DNA from: Gammaproteobacteria bacterium
GTDB lineage: Bacteria > Pseudomonadota > Gammaproteobacteria > Pseudomonadales > Halieaceae
DNA length: 35,872 nucleotides
Assembly (NCBI GenBank): GCA_030426545.1
Contig: JAUHYL010000041.1
Span: 1 to 35,872, forward strand
Reading direction: 5' to 3'
Part shown: piece by piece, positions 8,292 through 16,576 of the stretch
Numbering within the stretch: the stretch's first letter is position 1
Layout: each line of letters opens with the position of its first letter
Translations under genes and position numbers: made by a program
Notes under the pieces: generated by a model
Told to the model about the DNA's origin: nothing
Seen by the model: only the letters and a program-made list of their open reading frames with translations
Database searches by the model: none

Positions 8292-10586
8292 CTAGAACGA
8301 CAGCGAGAACTCAGCGCCAAAGACGCGCCCCTCGTTCCAGTTGCCCCACGCGGTCAGGGCGGGAATCACGGCAACTACCGCCTCGCGCTCGTCCGTGAGG
8401 TTGCGGCCATAAGCGGTTACCCGAAAGCGAATGTCATCACCCCAGGAATAGCTCAACGTCATATCCAGGTTGTCGATACTGTCGAGGTGGCCCAGAGGAT
8501 CATTGTTGGCAATCACTTCGATCTCGTCGCGCCAGCGATAGGCGGCATACCCTTCAAGTTCACCGGGGCCGATGTTCACCGTGTAGGAAGAACTCAAACC
8601 AAAGGTATGCTCCGGCGTGTTGCGTGGCCGCAGGTCCGAGTTATCTGTGATCTCTCCATCGCCATTGATATCTGCGATGAAATCATCAAACTCTGCATCG
8701 AGGTAGCCGTAGGAAGAACGCACATACCAGGCATCGGTGATCTGGTACTGCAGTTCGAGTTCGGCGCCAAAAATCTCGAGTTTGGATGCGTTGCGCACCA
8801 CGGTTGCCACGTTGCTCAAATCAATCGGGATCAATACCTCTTCCTGCTTGTCGTCATACAGGCTGTAAAACACGGTGGGATTGAAGGTCATCTTGCCGTC
8901 CAACCACTCGCTCTTCAGGCCCAGTTCCCAGTTCTCCACATACTCGGGCTCATAGCTGGGGTCGGGACCTTCGAAATCGGACTGGCGACCGAAGAACCCG
9001 CCGCTCTTGAAGCCCTCGCTGTAGGAACCGAACACCATCAGGTCATCATTGTGTTGGTAGCGAAAGCCCAGTTTCGGCGTAATCTCATCCCACTCATCAT
9101 CAAATTTGGTCTGGGGTATTTCGGGCACTGGCATGCCGGCGGAGTAAATCTGGCTGGCACCGCCGGAGAAATCCTTTTTCTCGTTGGTCCAGCGCGCACC
9201 GGCGGTCAGCGTCCACTGTTCGTTGAGGTGCCAGTCGGCCGAGAAAAACGCTGCAACGGATTCAGTTTGCTGTTCCTGCGAATTGTGGCTGAGGGTGTCG
9301 GCAGTAAAGCCTGCAGCACCGGGAATGCCCGGCACAATCTGGCCGATGCGATCAAGCGCGTAAAGTAGCTCACCGGTATCCCACTGCTGGGCGTAGTCCA
9401 CATCCCAGTAGTACAGGCCGGCAATAAGATCGACACTGTCTCCGATCTGCGTCGCCACGCGCAGTTCCTGGCTGAACTGCTCCCACTGGTTGGAGTAATC
9501 CAGGTACAGCAGGTCCGCCGGTGAGGCGTCGAATGCCGACAGGTTATTCTCATCCTGGTCGCGGTAGCCGGTGATGGAGGTGAGCAGGAAATTGCCCAGC
9601 TGCCAGTTCACCGTAAAGATCGTGGTGTCGTACTCGGAGTCGTTACTGTTTCTGCGATCCGAGGACACATGGTCTTCATCACTGCCCTGGTCACTTGACT
9701 GGCAGCCGACCGCCCAGAGTGCACCTTCAAGATCGCAGGCCAGATAGCCGGGCTGGTTGAAGTTAGCCCAGGCACCCTCCGTCTGATTCTCTTGGTGCTC
9801 GTAGTGAAGCTTCATTGTCAGGTCTTCACTCGCCTCCCACTCAATAGCCGCACCCAGTGTCTGATAATCATCGCCGCCCACATCTTCATTCAGGGTGGTG
9901 TTCTTCATGTAGCCGTCGCTATTGATATCGGCGGCGAACAGTTTGATACCCAGTTCCTCCTCGATCAGCGGCACGTTAACGATGGCCTCGTAGTCCTCTC
10001 GCCCGTTTTCGCCAAGCGTCACAGTGAAGTCTCCACCCCACTCCTTGGTCACAGGCCCGCGAATAACATTGATTACACCGCCGATGGTGTTTTTGCCAAA
10101 CAGCGTGCCCTGCGGGCCGCGCAACACCTCGATACGCGCGATGTCAAAATTGTTCAGCAGGCTGCCGCTGGATGTACCCAGATAGAGGCCATCCAGGATG
10201 ACGCCGATTGCCGGGTCGAAGCTCTTGTCTATCTCCTGGTACGACACTCCTCGAATACTGATGGCTGCACCGCCGGGCGTGCCGGAGGTGTTGCGAATAT
10301 AGACGTTGGGCGTGAACGACTGAATATCGTCAAGCCGGCGCAGGTTGGCTTCTGCGAGTTCCTTGCCGAGTGCAGTAACTGACACAGGCGTTTTCTGAAT
10401 CGATTCCGCGCGCTTCCGGGCAAAGACCACGACCTCTTCCAACGCCGCTGCTTCCGCACCGGGGGCTATGCCGGTTAACGTTGACGTCATCAAGACCAGG
10501 CCCAGTGCCGAAACCGGCACGCTGTAGATGGCGCTCTTGATGCCCCGACTGATCGGGTGCCTGACTTGCGTGTTTTGTGATTTCAT
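8292..10586 (-). CDS. TonB-dependent outer-membrane receptor
   Basis: A 764 aa TonB-dependent receptor for active uptake across the outer membrane. It has an extended signal peptide (residues 1-47, ending PGAEAAA), a TonB-box-like EEVVVFARKR just after cleavage, and a plug domain with QKTPVSVTALG, PNVYIRN and the stretch IEVLRGPQGTLFGKNTIGG, then a beta-barrel ending in the aromatic-terminated strand FGAEFSLSF. The plug style ('RGPQGTLFGKNTIGG', 'ISIRGV') is that of the large proteobacterial class often linked to sterol, terpenoid or glycan uptake rather than classic siderophore receptors; that is inference. GAGGA lies 8-9 bases before ATG 10586. It follows the TetR gene by 47 bp on the same strand, so TetR and receptor are probably co-transcribed from the palindrome-containing promoter near 11400. 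Confidence 0.95.
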   Translation of the reverse strand: MKSQNTQVRHPISRGIKSAIYSVPVSALGLVLMTSTLTGIAPGAEAAALEEVVVFARKRAESIQKTPVSVTALGKELAEANLRRLDDIQSFTPNVYIRNTSGTPGGAAISIRGVSYQEIDKSFDPAIGVILDGLYLGTSSGSLLNNFDIARIEVLRGPQGTLFGKNTIGGVINVIRGPVTKEWGGDFTVTLGENGREDYEAIVNVPLIEEELGIKLFAADINSDGYMKNTTLNEDVGGDDYQTLGAAIEWEASEDLTMKLHYEHQENQTEGAWANFNQPGYLACDLEGALWAVGCQSSDQGSDEDHVSSDRRNSNDSEYDTTIFTVNWQLGNFLLTSITGYRDQDENNLSAFDASPADLLYLDYSNQWEQFSQELRVATQIGDSVDLIAGLYYWDVDYAQQWDTGELLYALDRIGQIVPGIPGAAGFTADTLSHNSQEQQTESVAAFFSADWHLNEQWTLTAGARWTNEKKDFSGGASQIYSAGMPVPEIPQTKFDDEWDEITPKLGFRYQHNDDLMVFGSYSEGFKSGGFFGRQSDFEGPDPSYEPEYVENWELGLKSEWLDGKMTFNPTVFYSLYDDKQEEVLIPIDLSNVATVVRNASKLEIFGAELELQYQITDAWYVRSSYGYLDAEFDDFIADINGDGEITDNSDLRPRNTPEHTFGLSSSYTVNIGPGELEGYAAYRWRDEIEVIANNDPLGHLDSIDNLDMTLSYSWGDDIRFRVTAYGRNLTDEREAVVAVIPALTAWGNWNEGRVFGAEFSLSF

Positions 10587-10633
10587 TTGCGGATCCTCTG
10601 GAAGTTTTTTTAGTTATCGTGCGGGAGTTGCTT

Positions 10634-11335
10634 TCACTGCTGCTTTAATTCCTGCCCGACCGGCTGGCTTTGCCTTGGCGCAACGTCCGGCTCGAGATAA
10701 TGATTGAGTTGGTCTTGCAGGCTACGCCTGCGCTTGCCCGTGCACACCGGCAGCAACGTAAGGTAGTGGCTGGTCATCGTTTGCAACTCAAGGCCATGCC
10801 TGTCGATGAGGCCTTTCTCCCACATCAGCGCAACGCCCCACTGATTAGCGGCGATCACGTGCGACAGGCGCTCCAGATCGAGACCGGGTTTGAGCTCACC
10901 CTCACGCTCGGCAGCGCACAGCGCGTGATAGGCAATGCGCTGTATCCGCCCCAGTTGGGCGTGTACCGCGGGGTGATCTGGCTCCGCGGCGAACAGAATA
11001 CTGATGATATGGCGCGCAAATTCGCCGTACTCAAAGCCCCGCATCGCGGCCTCGGTATAGGCGAGCAGACGCGGGATACCCTGCGTTGCACATTGCACAG
11101 CGTCGCTGGCCTCCAGATCATCAAGCAGGATAGAGGCCGCCTCGAGTAGCAGGAGGTCACGGCTTCCAAACAGGTTGTAGAGGGTTTTGCTGGAGACACT
11201 GCTGCGCTCAGCAATGTTCTTCATGGTGACAGAGGTAAGGCCATGCTCACGCATTTCTGCGTGCGTGGCGGCGAGAATGTTCCGGCGCCGTTGCATCTGG
11301 CGTGGAGAGTTATAGGGACCGCGCTTTTGGCTCAT
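10634..11335 (-). CDS. TetR-family transcriptional regulator
   Basis: A 233 aa TetR-type repressor. The N-terminal HTH lies at about residues 20-60: RRRNILAATHAEMREHG, then VTMKNIAERSSVSSKTLYNLFGSRDLLL, the typical 'T...IA...GVS..TLY.YF.sK..L' pattern. The rest is the variable ligand-binding and dimerisation domain. ATG 11335 (MSQKRGPYNSPRQ) is preferred over the in-frame GTG at 11347; neither has a strong ribosome binding site. It lies 47 bp upstream of the TonB receptor on the same strand. A perfect 26 bp palindrome 38-63 bp upstream of the start overlaps the candidate promoter, so autoregulation and control of the receptor by an imported ligand is the simplest model. Confidence 0.9.
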   Translation of the reverse strand: MSQKRGPYNSPRQMQRRRNILAATHAEMREHGLTSVTMKNIAERSSVSSKTLYNLFGSRDLLLLEAASILLDDLEASDAVQCATQGIPRLLAYTEAAMRGFEYGEFARHIISILFAAEPDHPAVHAQLGRIQRIAYHALCAAEREGELKPGLDLERLSHVIAANQWGVALMWEKGLIDRHGLELQTMTSHYLTLLPVCTGKRRRSLQDQLNHYLEPDVAPRQSQPVGQELKQQ

Positions 11336-11372
11336 GAACGAGACCACGGCAATCGAATTCTTATAGTGAATT

Positions 11373-11398
11373 TAAAATTACATAGGTATGTAATTTTA
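11373..11398. promoter_or_regulatory. Perfect 12+12 bp palindrome, probable TetR operator
   Basis: TAAAATTACATA (11373-11384), a GG spacer, and TATGTAATTTTA (11387-11398) form a perfect inverted repeat in an AT-rich island. Size and symmetry fit a TetR-family operator. It covers the spacer and -10 of the candidate promoter for the TetR-receptor operon, so binding would block RNA polymerase. Confidence 0.8.
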
Positions 11399-11403
11399 GT
11401 CAA
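11375..11403 (-). promoter_or_regulatory. Candidate sigma-70 promoter of the TetR-TonB receptor operon
   Basis: Reading leftwards, TTGACT (11403-11398) is followed after exactly 17 bp by TAATTT (11380-11375). This is a good -35 and an acceptable -10, about 40 bp ahead of the TetR start. The palindrome at 11373-11398 overlaps it almost completely. Confidence 0.6.
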
Positions 11404-11496
11404 GGCATTCCAAAGACGGCTGGCCGCGCCCCGCTGACAGCAGGGCGCGGGACGGATCCTGCCGCCTGGCGATTCAGAGCACCCGGGCTGAGAGCC

Positions 11497-13389
11497 CTAG
11501 GGCGTGGCCGCCGAAAAATCGGCGTAGATGGTCAACATCTCGCCGTTGCGCGCCACTTCAACAACGTCCAGTTGCAGGCCGAGGAACGCGGGCAGTGGGA
11601 AACTGGCAAGACCCCCGGCCAGGGACGGCAAGAAGGTGCCGACAACCGAGGGCAGGAACGCTTCGACCTGGGACAGGTCGTCCGCCAGCGGGTTTTCCAC
11701 CGTCTTCACCGTGATGAAGCTGGGATCCGGGTCCGAGAACTGGAATTCCAGGGCCTCGCTTGCGGCGTTATAGGTGAGGTCTATACCCACATCCGCGTCC
11801 AGCATCATGTCGGCAATCTCGATTTCCTCGCCGGTGCCGCTGTGGTTAACAATCAGTTGCAACTTGAGCTGCGCCACCTGCAACAGCGCCAGCTCGCCGG
11901 CGGGACCGGGCGCACCGGTAATCAGCGGCGCGATGGTGGGCGCTATTTCCAGGCGAGCCTCATCCGATGGGTTAAAGTGCACCAGCCGGGGGAAGAAGGC
12001 AGACAACAACCCGGCGGTCAGCGGCAGGGGCGTACCTGTGCCCAGCAAGTCGATTTCGGTAATGGTGGTCACCAACAACCCACACTCGATCATTGCGCGC
12101 AGCAACTGGTTGAACCCAGAGCTGGAAATGCCCATCGCGACGTTATAGGGCGTACCGCCCGGTGTGGTCGCGCCGAAGCTTGGGAAAGGCTGGGTGACAT
12201 GGTAAGACGCGCTGAGGTCGGGCGCCTCCTCCGGCGGAGTGCACTCACCCGGCCCGGTGCCAATGTTGGTGAGGAACCGCGCATCAGACCCGAGCGTAAT
12301 GCCGCCAGGCGTTTCCTGTACCTGGAAAAACGGCGCGTCCAGTTGCGAATTCAGCGCGACACCCACCGGCCCTGATATATCCACACCCGCCAACGCGCTC
12401 TCGATGGCAGCGGAAACCACCGTGTTGCCACCGCCGTCCACGCTATTCAGAAAGCCTTCGAGTCCACCCCGTACCAGCGGTTCAACATCGCCGATAATCA
12501 ACTGGATGATGTCGCCAATGAGAAAATCATCGCAGGCGCCACTGGTAAAAGTCTGGTCGAAGTTGACGAAGGTGGTGGATACCCCGCCCAACTGGCCAAC
12601 ATCCACTTTACTGGGGCTGACGCTGTCTGGCTCGAGGGTATAGTTGCCAGCCAGCGTCAGGGTAGTCGCCATGAGATTCAGATCGCAGTTGGGCACCAGG
12701 ATATAAGAGCCGCCATCGATATAGATATTCAGGTCGAACTGGTTCAGCACAATGTTGGCGTGCACACTGTCCTGCTGTGGGCTGAAATCGACCTCGAAGC
12801 TGTCCATGCTGGGTGCCGGTGCCGCAATGGAAATATCGGCGCGGCCCAGACAAGTGCCGAACGGACCATCGATGACGCAGAGGTTATCGGCAACCACGGT
12901 GCCCGGTGGCATCAGCGTGGGTAAATCAAAGTCCACAAGCCCGGACACAACGGGCTCCATTGCATCCAGGCCCGAGGCATTGATCTGCAGGGCAATGGCC
13001 TCGGGCGAGTAATCGCCCTCGAGCACGGATTCTCCCAGGATCACCACGATACGATCGCTGTCCACATAGCCGGTCACGGTATCGGTAAGGTCGGCTTCAA
13101 TCGGATTGAACACCCTGGTCTGGTCCAACAGGATTTCGGTGGAGTAGGTGCCATCCGGCGCGAGCGGGACATTGGCGCCGTTGATGTTCAGCGACATCAC
13201 GGCTACATCGATAGGCGCTTCTTCAGGCGCGAGGCTGAAAATATTGCCGCTAATGGTGATTGATTGATCTTCGACAAAAGCGCCGTTCTGCGGATCGTCT
13301 ATGGCAACCCGGCTACAGCCGGACAAAAAGACGCCGACCAGTGCGGCCATTGCAATCAGATTAACAACGGGGTGACGTGTAGTAGACAT
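11497..13389 (-). CDS. Large lipoprotein with Ig-like module and possible TULIP/BPI-like lipid-binding body
   Basis: A 630 aa predicted outer-membrane or periplasmic lipoprotein. ATG 13389 gives a lipoprotein signal peptide with lipobox LSGC (Cys25); the upstream GTG at 13446 would bury it, so 13389 is chosen. Residues ~31-120 (PQNGAFVEDQSITISGNI, INGANVPLAPDGTYSTEI) match the bacterial Ig-like 'G....V.G.V...V.VNG..v.l..dGtFs..v.L' pattern. The remaining ~500 residues match no family I can name with certainty. Paired segments such as VAMGISSSGFNQLLRAMIECGLL followed by a Pro-led hydrophobic stretch (PTIAPLITGAP) resemble the BPI/LBP/TULIP lipid-binding fold; this is inference from pattern only. 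Two Cys pairs (CVIDGPFGTC; later C...C) may form disulfides. It is divergent from the antiporter and downstream of, but convergent with, nothing else. Function unknown. Confidence 0.75.
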   Translation of the reverse strand: MSTTRHPVVNLIAMAALVGVFLSGCSRVAIDDPQNGAFVEDQSITISGNIFSLAPEEAPIDVAVMSLNINGANVPLAPDGTYSTEILLDQTRVFNPIEADLTDTVTGYVDSDRIVVILGESVLEGDYSPEAIALQINASGLDAMEPVVSGLVDFDLPTLMPPGTVVADNLCVIDGPFGTCLGRADISIAAPAPSMDSFEVDFSPQQDSVHANIVLNQFDLNIYIDGGSYILVPNCDLNLMATTLTLAGNYTLEPDSVSPSKVDVGQLGGVSTTFVNFDQTFTSGACDDFLIGDIIQLIIGDVEPLVRGGLEGFLNSVDGGGNTVVSAAIESALAGVDISGPVGVALNSQLDAPFFQVQETPGGITLGSDARFLTNIGTGPGECTPPEEAPDLSASYHVTQPFPSFGATTPGGTPYNVAMGISSSGFNQLLRAMIECGLLVTTITEIDLLGTGTPLPLTAGLLSAFFPRLVHFNPSDEARLEIAPTIAPLITGAPGPAGELALLQVAQLKLQLIVNHSGTGEEIEIADMMLDADVGIDLTYNAASEALEFQFSDPDPSFITVKTVENPLADDLSQVEAFLPSVVGTFLPSLAGGLASFPLPAFLGLQLDVVEVARNGEMLTIYADFSAATP

Positions 13390-13690
13390 GGGATGACTCT
13401 CTTGCTCTGGCCCTTCCTGAGCCGTGTTATTGTTATCTGGCTGCACCGCCGACCACCATGACAGGCGCAGGGCAGCAGCCAGCTTCCATAGACTAAACTA
13501 TAGTCCACTTCAAAGGATTGCGCAGCCGCTGCCAGACGGACCGCGACGCGAATGCCACAATGCAATGGCAGCCCGAACCGTATTGCTTGTCGACAGGGTG
13601 GTGCCAGGCGGACCTGCTGCAAAGCCTGCCATCGCGTTATCTGACAGCGGCACGACACACCGGTTTGCGCAACAGTAAAAGGAAGGCGCC
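13390..13690. other. 301 bp divergent intergenic region
   Basis: Spacer between the lipoprotein gene (leftward) and the antiporter gene (rightward). It contains a short inverted repeat GACTA-N5-TAGTC near 13492-13506, a TTGAAG hexamer on the minus strand that could be a -35 for the lipoprotein gene without a good -10, and the antiporter ribosome binding site AAAGGAAGG just before 13691. Nothing else is recognisable. Confidence 0.4.
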
Positions 13691-14911
13691 ATGGTAGTAA
13701 CGACCACGGGCCAGGTACTGGCTCTACTGGGAATGGTGGTGGCAGGCCTGGTGCTCAGTCGCGCTACCCGGCTCGACAGCACGCTGGCCTGCCTGGTGTG
13801 CGGCTTTGTCGCGGGGCTGTCGTTGCCGTTTATCGAATTCGACACTGGCCTGCGCGCGCACAACCTGCGTGACATCGTGTTCTTCATCATTTTGCCCGTG
13901 CTGGTCTTTGAAGCCGCCTGGCATCTGAAGTTCGCTCTGCTGACGCGGTGGATCGTACCTATCTTATTACTGGCCACCCTGGGTGTCGTGATCAGTTGTC
14001 TGGTCACGGCAGCACTGCTGTACTTCGGTATCGGCCATGCCCAGGGCTTCCCGTGGATCGCGGCGCTTATCACCGGCGCCATACTGGCAGCGACGGATCC
14101 TGTCGCGGTGGTGGCGCAGTTGCAGGCACAGAATGCGCCAGAAGATTTTCGCGTGTTGTTTGAAGGTGAGAGCCTGTTCAATGACGCGACGTCCGTCGTG
14201 CTGTTCAGTCTGTTTCTCGCGATCGCCCTGGGGACGCGTGATGCGGAATCCGGCGGCTACCTCGCAGATTTTTCAGTCGTTTTCTTCGGTGGCCTGGCGG
14301 TTGGCGTGGTCTGTGGGCTGATCAGCGCTGCGCTGAGCCTGCTACTGGCCAGTGCCTCCGCCACCATTCTCATTCTGGTTTTCACCGCCTTCGGCGCCTT
14401 TTACGTCGCAGAGCACTGGCTGCATGTGTCCGGCATTATGGCCGTGGTGGCGGCGGCGCTGACGCTGCGCTGGGCGCTGGAAGGCAGGGAGGACACCCTT
14501 GCGCGGGGCGTGGATGACACCTGGGGATGGTTGGGCCTGTTTTTCAATTCGCTGCTGTTTGTAATTATGGGCCTGACCATAACGTTTGGCATGTTCCAGA
14601 CCCAGTGGCTGGCGATGCTGATTGCTATTCCCGCCGCGCTGATCGCGCGCGCCTGCGCAGTCGGCTCCTGCGGATTGCTGAGCTTGCCGCTGCGACACAA
14701 TATTCCTGTACGCCGACAGGTGCTGCTGGTGTGGGGAGGGCTGCGCGGCGCGATCGCCATTGCACTCGTGCTCTCGTTGCCCGTCGAACTACCCTACTGG
14801 TACACCATTCAGTCCATGGTCTTCGCCGTGGTCCTGTTCAGCCTGCTGGTGCAGGGAACCACCAACCAGGCGCTGATCGCACGACTGGCCGACGACCAGC
14901 GCGAAGGCTGA
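13691..14911 (+). CDS. CPA1-type Na+/H+ antiporter
   Basis: A 406 aa polytopic inner-membrane protein of the CPA1 (NhaP/NHE-like) family, exchanging Na+ or K+ for H+. It has about 12 hydrophobic segments. The two ion-site signatures are present: ATDPVAVVA with T135-D136-P137 in the discontinuous helix, and FEGESLFNDATSVV with N164-D165. WGGLRGAIAIALVLSLP near the C-terminus carries the conserved Arg. It ends shortly after the membrane domain, so it lacks the long cytoplasmic tail seen in some relatives. AAAGGAAGG lies about 6 bases before ATG 13691. It is monocistronic, convergent with the phosphatase-like gene with an 8 bp gap. It should serve pH and sodium homeostasis, as expected in a marine bacterium. 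Confidence 0.92.
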   Translation: MVVTTTGQVLALLGMVVAGLVLSRATRLDSTLACLVCGFVAGLSLPFIEFDTGLRAHNLRDIVFFIILPVLVFEAAWHLKFALLTRWIVPILLLATLGVVISCLVTAALLYFGIGHAQGFPWIAALITGAILAATDPVAVVAQLQAQNAPEDFRVLFEGESLFNDATSVVLFSLFLAIALGTRDAESGGYLADFSVVFFGGLAVGVVCGLISAALSLLLASASATILILVFTAFGAFYVAEHWLHVSGIMAVVAAALTLRWALEGREDTLARGVDDTWGWLGLFFNSLLFVIMGLTITFGMFQTQWLAMLIAIPAALIARACAVGSCGLLSLPLRHNIPVRRQVLLVWGGLRGAIAIALVLSLPVELPYWYTIQSMVFAVVLFSLLVQGTTNQALIARLADDQREG

Positions 14912-14919
14912 CAGGGTAA

Positions 14920-16548
14920 TCAGCGAAGTTCAGATAGCGCCAGCGGCTTGCCGTCGAAGTGCGCGGGCGTTGGAATCCCCATGCGATGGAGTATCGTCGC
15001 GGGAATGTCCTCCAACCTGCCCTCGGGGAACTGACCACCTGCAGGGCAATCCGGTGCACGCACCAGGAAAAAATTTTCAACCCGGCTACCCTGCTTCATG
15101 TGTCCACCGGGACGAAAATAAGGCACGGGGCCGATGCGTCCAACCAGCGGGCTCTGCACAACATCCGTGGGGGACTCTTCCTGCCAGAGTACGATCAGAT
15201 CGGCCGGGGATTTCCTTGCATCCGTATCGAAGGGGTCGCTGCGCGTGCGGATGATGCGTTCGACCATGGGCCGGCCGGTGCGCGCGTCAACCAGTTCGCG
15301 CAATTGATCGCTTATCTCTGTGCACACGCTGTCATAGTCTGCAGGCTCGACCAGGCCACGGGCCTCCCGGCCCACCACGTTGATGCGCACATAGCCGTCG
15401 GCCACACTGGGTAAGGCAAAGGCGCGCATCTTTTCCCAGATCGGTCGATACCAGTTGGTAGGCTGCCAGTAGAAACTGTCATTGTCACCGGCTTGTGACT
15501 GGGGTGACTGCAGTTCGGCGGCGCCGCAGTTCGTGCGCAACTTCCACACCTCATGCGCCCAGTGCAGCCCATAATCAAGGCCGACGTTCGGCACTGGCGC
15601 CGCGCTATCGCCGGCGGCCAGCGCGGCCTTTCCCGGAAAATTCCAACGGTAAATGAACTCCGGCAGGAACAGGCTGCGCGCCGTTTCCAGGCAGTCACTC
15701 ACCATGCTGTCCACGGAAAAAACAATGAGGTCGGCGTCCGCGCCAATGCTGTCAGCAATCTGGCCCAACTGCTGGTCGACCGCCTGGTAGACCTCAAGCA
15801 TCGGGTCCACGTCAAACTCGTCTGCCAGTGCCGAAAGTGGATGCGGCTGGCTGACATGCCACAGCAGATGACCGGCCATATGTATTTCGGGGAATATCCC
15901 CAGAAACAAATCCCAGTTTTCGCGTTGCAAAAACTCCCGGCAGATCGCGCCGCGCTTGGAGGTTGACTCAAGCAGTTGATCGCGGAAGGCAGTCAATGCC
16001 CGCAGGTCATAAATGCTGGGAACCTGGTACGACAAGCCCTCTTTCGCCAGGGCCGCATTGTAAAGGTCCAGCGCGCCCTCAAGTTTTGGGTCCAGCCCGT
16101 ACTTGTCGACAATCCGCTTCAATTCGTGCGCCGGCCGGGAGGCCGGAAACACCTCGTTCAACTCAGAGGCCCAGCCCACCACCTGAACCCCTTCAACCTG
16201 CTCGCTGATCGCAACCGGCAGATCAAACATAATCACGTTGGCCTGATCCCCAACCGCGTAGAACGGTGGGTGATCCTGCAGGTTGTAGAGGCACTGGTGA
16301 ACGTTTACGTAGCTGTCCGGCTGATAGTCGGATATCCAGTAGTCAATCGTTTCCAGATTCCTGCCGGTGAGAAACGGCATCCACGAATTTTCGTTATTGT
16401 ATTTGCGGTGATGCACAACAGTGCCGCTGCTGGACTCCTGGCGCAGGGCGCGGAGATTAGGCAACAAACCTCGGTCCAGCCAGTCTTCAAGCACGGCGTT
16501 GTTAGGGCAGTCCAGTCCCAGGGCCACGGTTTTGCGCTCGACGGTCAT
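14920..16548 (-). CDS. Alkaline phosphatase superfamily (phosphodiesterase/nucleotide pyrophosphatase-like) protein
   Basis: A 542 aa protein of the type I phosphodiesterase/nucleotide pyrophosphatase-like branch of the alkaline phosphatase superfamily. Visible metal-ligand candidates are D13 (ALGLDCPNN), the EIHMAGHLLWH cluster, FSVDSMVSD, and GGHMKQG near the C-terminus. At the first active-site loop (NNENSWMPFLTG) the residue four before Trp56, usually the Thr/Ser nucleophile in 'T.paW.s..TG', is Asn52, so a standard nucleophile is not obvious. The chosen start is ATG 16548, because AAGGAAG lies 8 bases ahead; the frame extends to 16608 but would then overlap the upstream reductase. It lacks a signal peptide, so it is cytoplasmic. 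It is the last gene of the ATP-grasp/AKR operon (28 bp gap). Hydrolysis of a phosphoester or sulfoester intermediate is possible, but the reaction is unknown. Confidence 0.75.
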   Translation of the reverse strand: MTVERKTVALGLDCPNNAVLEDWLDRGLLPNLRALRQESSSGTVVHHRKYNNENSWMPFLTGRNLETIDYWISDYQPDSYVNVHQCLYNLQDHPPFYAVGDQANVIMFDLPVAISEQVEGVQVVGWASELNEVFPASRPAHELKRIVDKYGLDPKLEGALDLYNAALAKEGLSYQVPSIYDLRALTAFRDQLLESTSKRGAICREFLQRENWDLFLGIFPEIHMAGHLLWHVSQPHPLSALADEFDVDPMLEVYQAVDQQLGQIADSIGADADLIVFSVDSMVSDCLETARSLFLPEFIYRWNFPGKAALAAGDSAAPVPNVGLDYGLHWAHEVWKLRTNCGAAELQSPQSQAGDNDSFYWQPTNWYRPIWEKMRAFALPSVADGYVRINVVGREARGLVEPADYDSVCTEISDQLRELVDARTGRPMVERIIRTRSDPFDTDARKSPADLIVLWQEESPTDVVQSPLVGRIGPVPYFRPGGHMKQGSRVENFFLVRAPDCPAGGQFPEGRLEDIPATILHRMGIPTPAHFDGKPLALSELR

Positions 16549-16576
16549 TTGCATGGCTTCCTTACTATGCGGTTGA

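Noticed and set aside
8283-9368. 361-codon plus-strand ORF opposite the TonB receptor gene
   Set aside because: It is fully antisense to a well-supported receptor gene, shows no family motifs, and long antisense frames are common in GC-rich DNA.
13510-14181. 223-codon minus-strand ORF opposite the antiporter
   Set aside because: Ser/Thr/Arg-rich translation typical of a reverse-frame shadow of a membrane protein gene.
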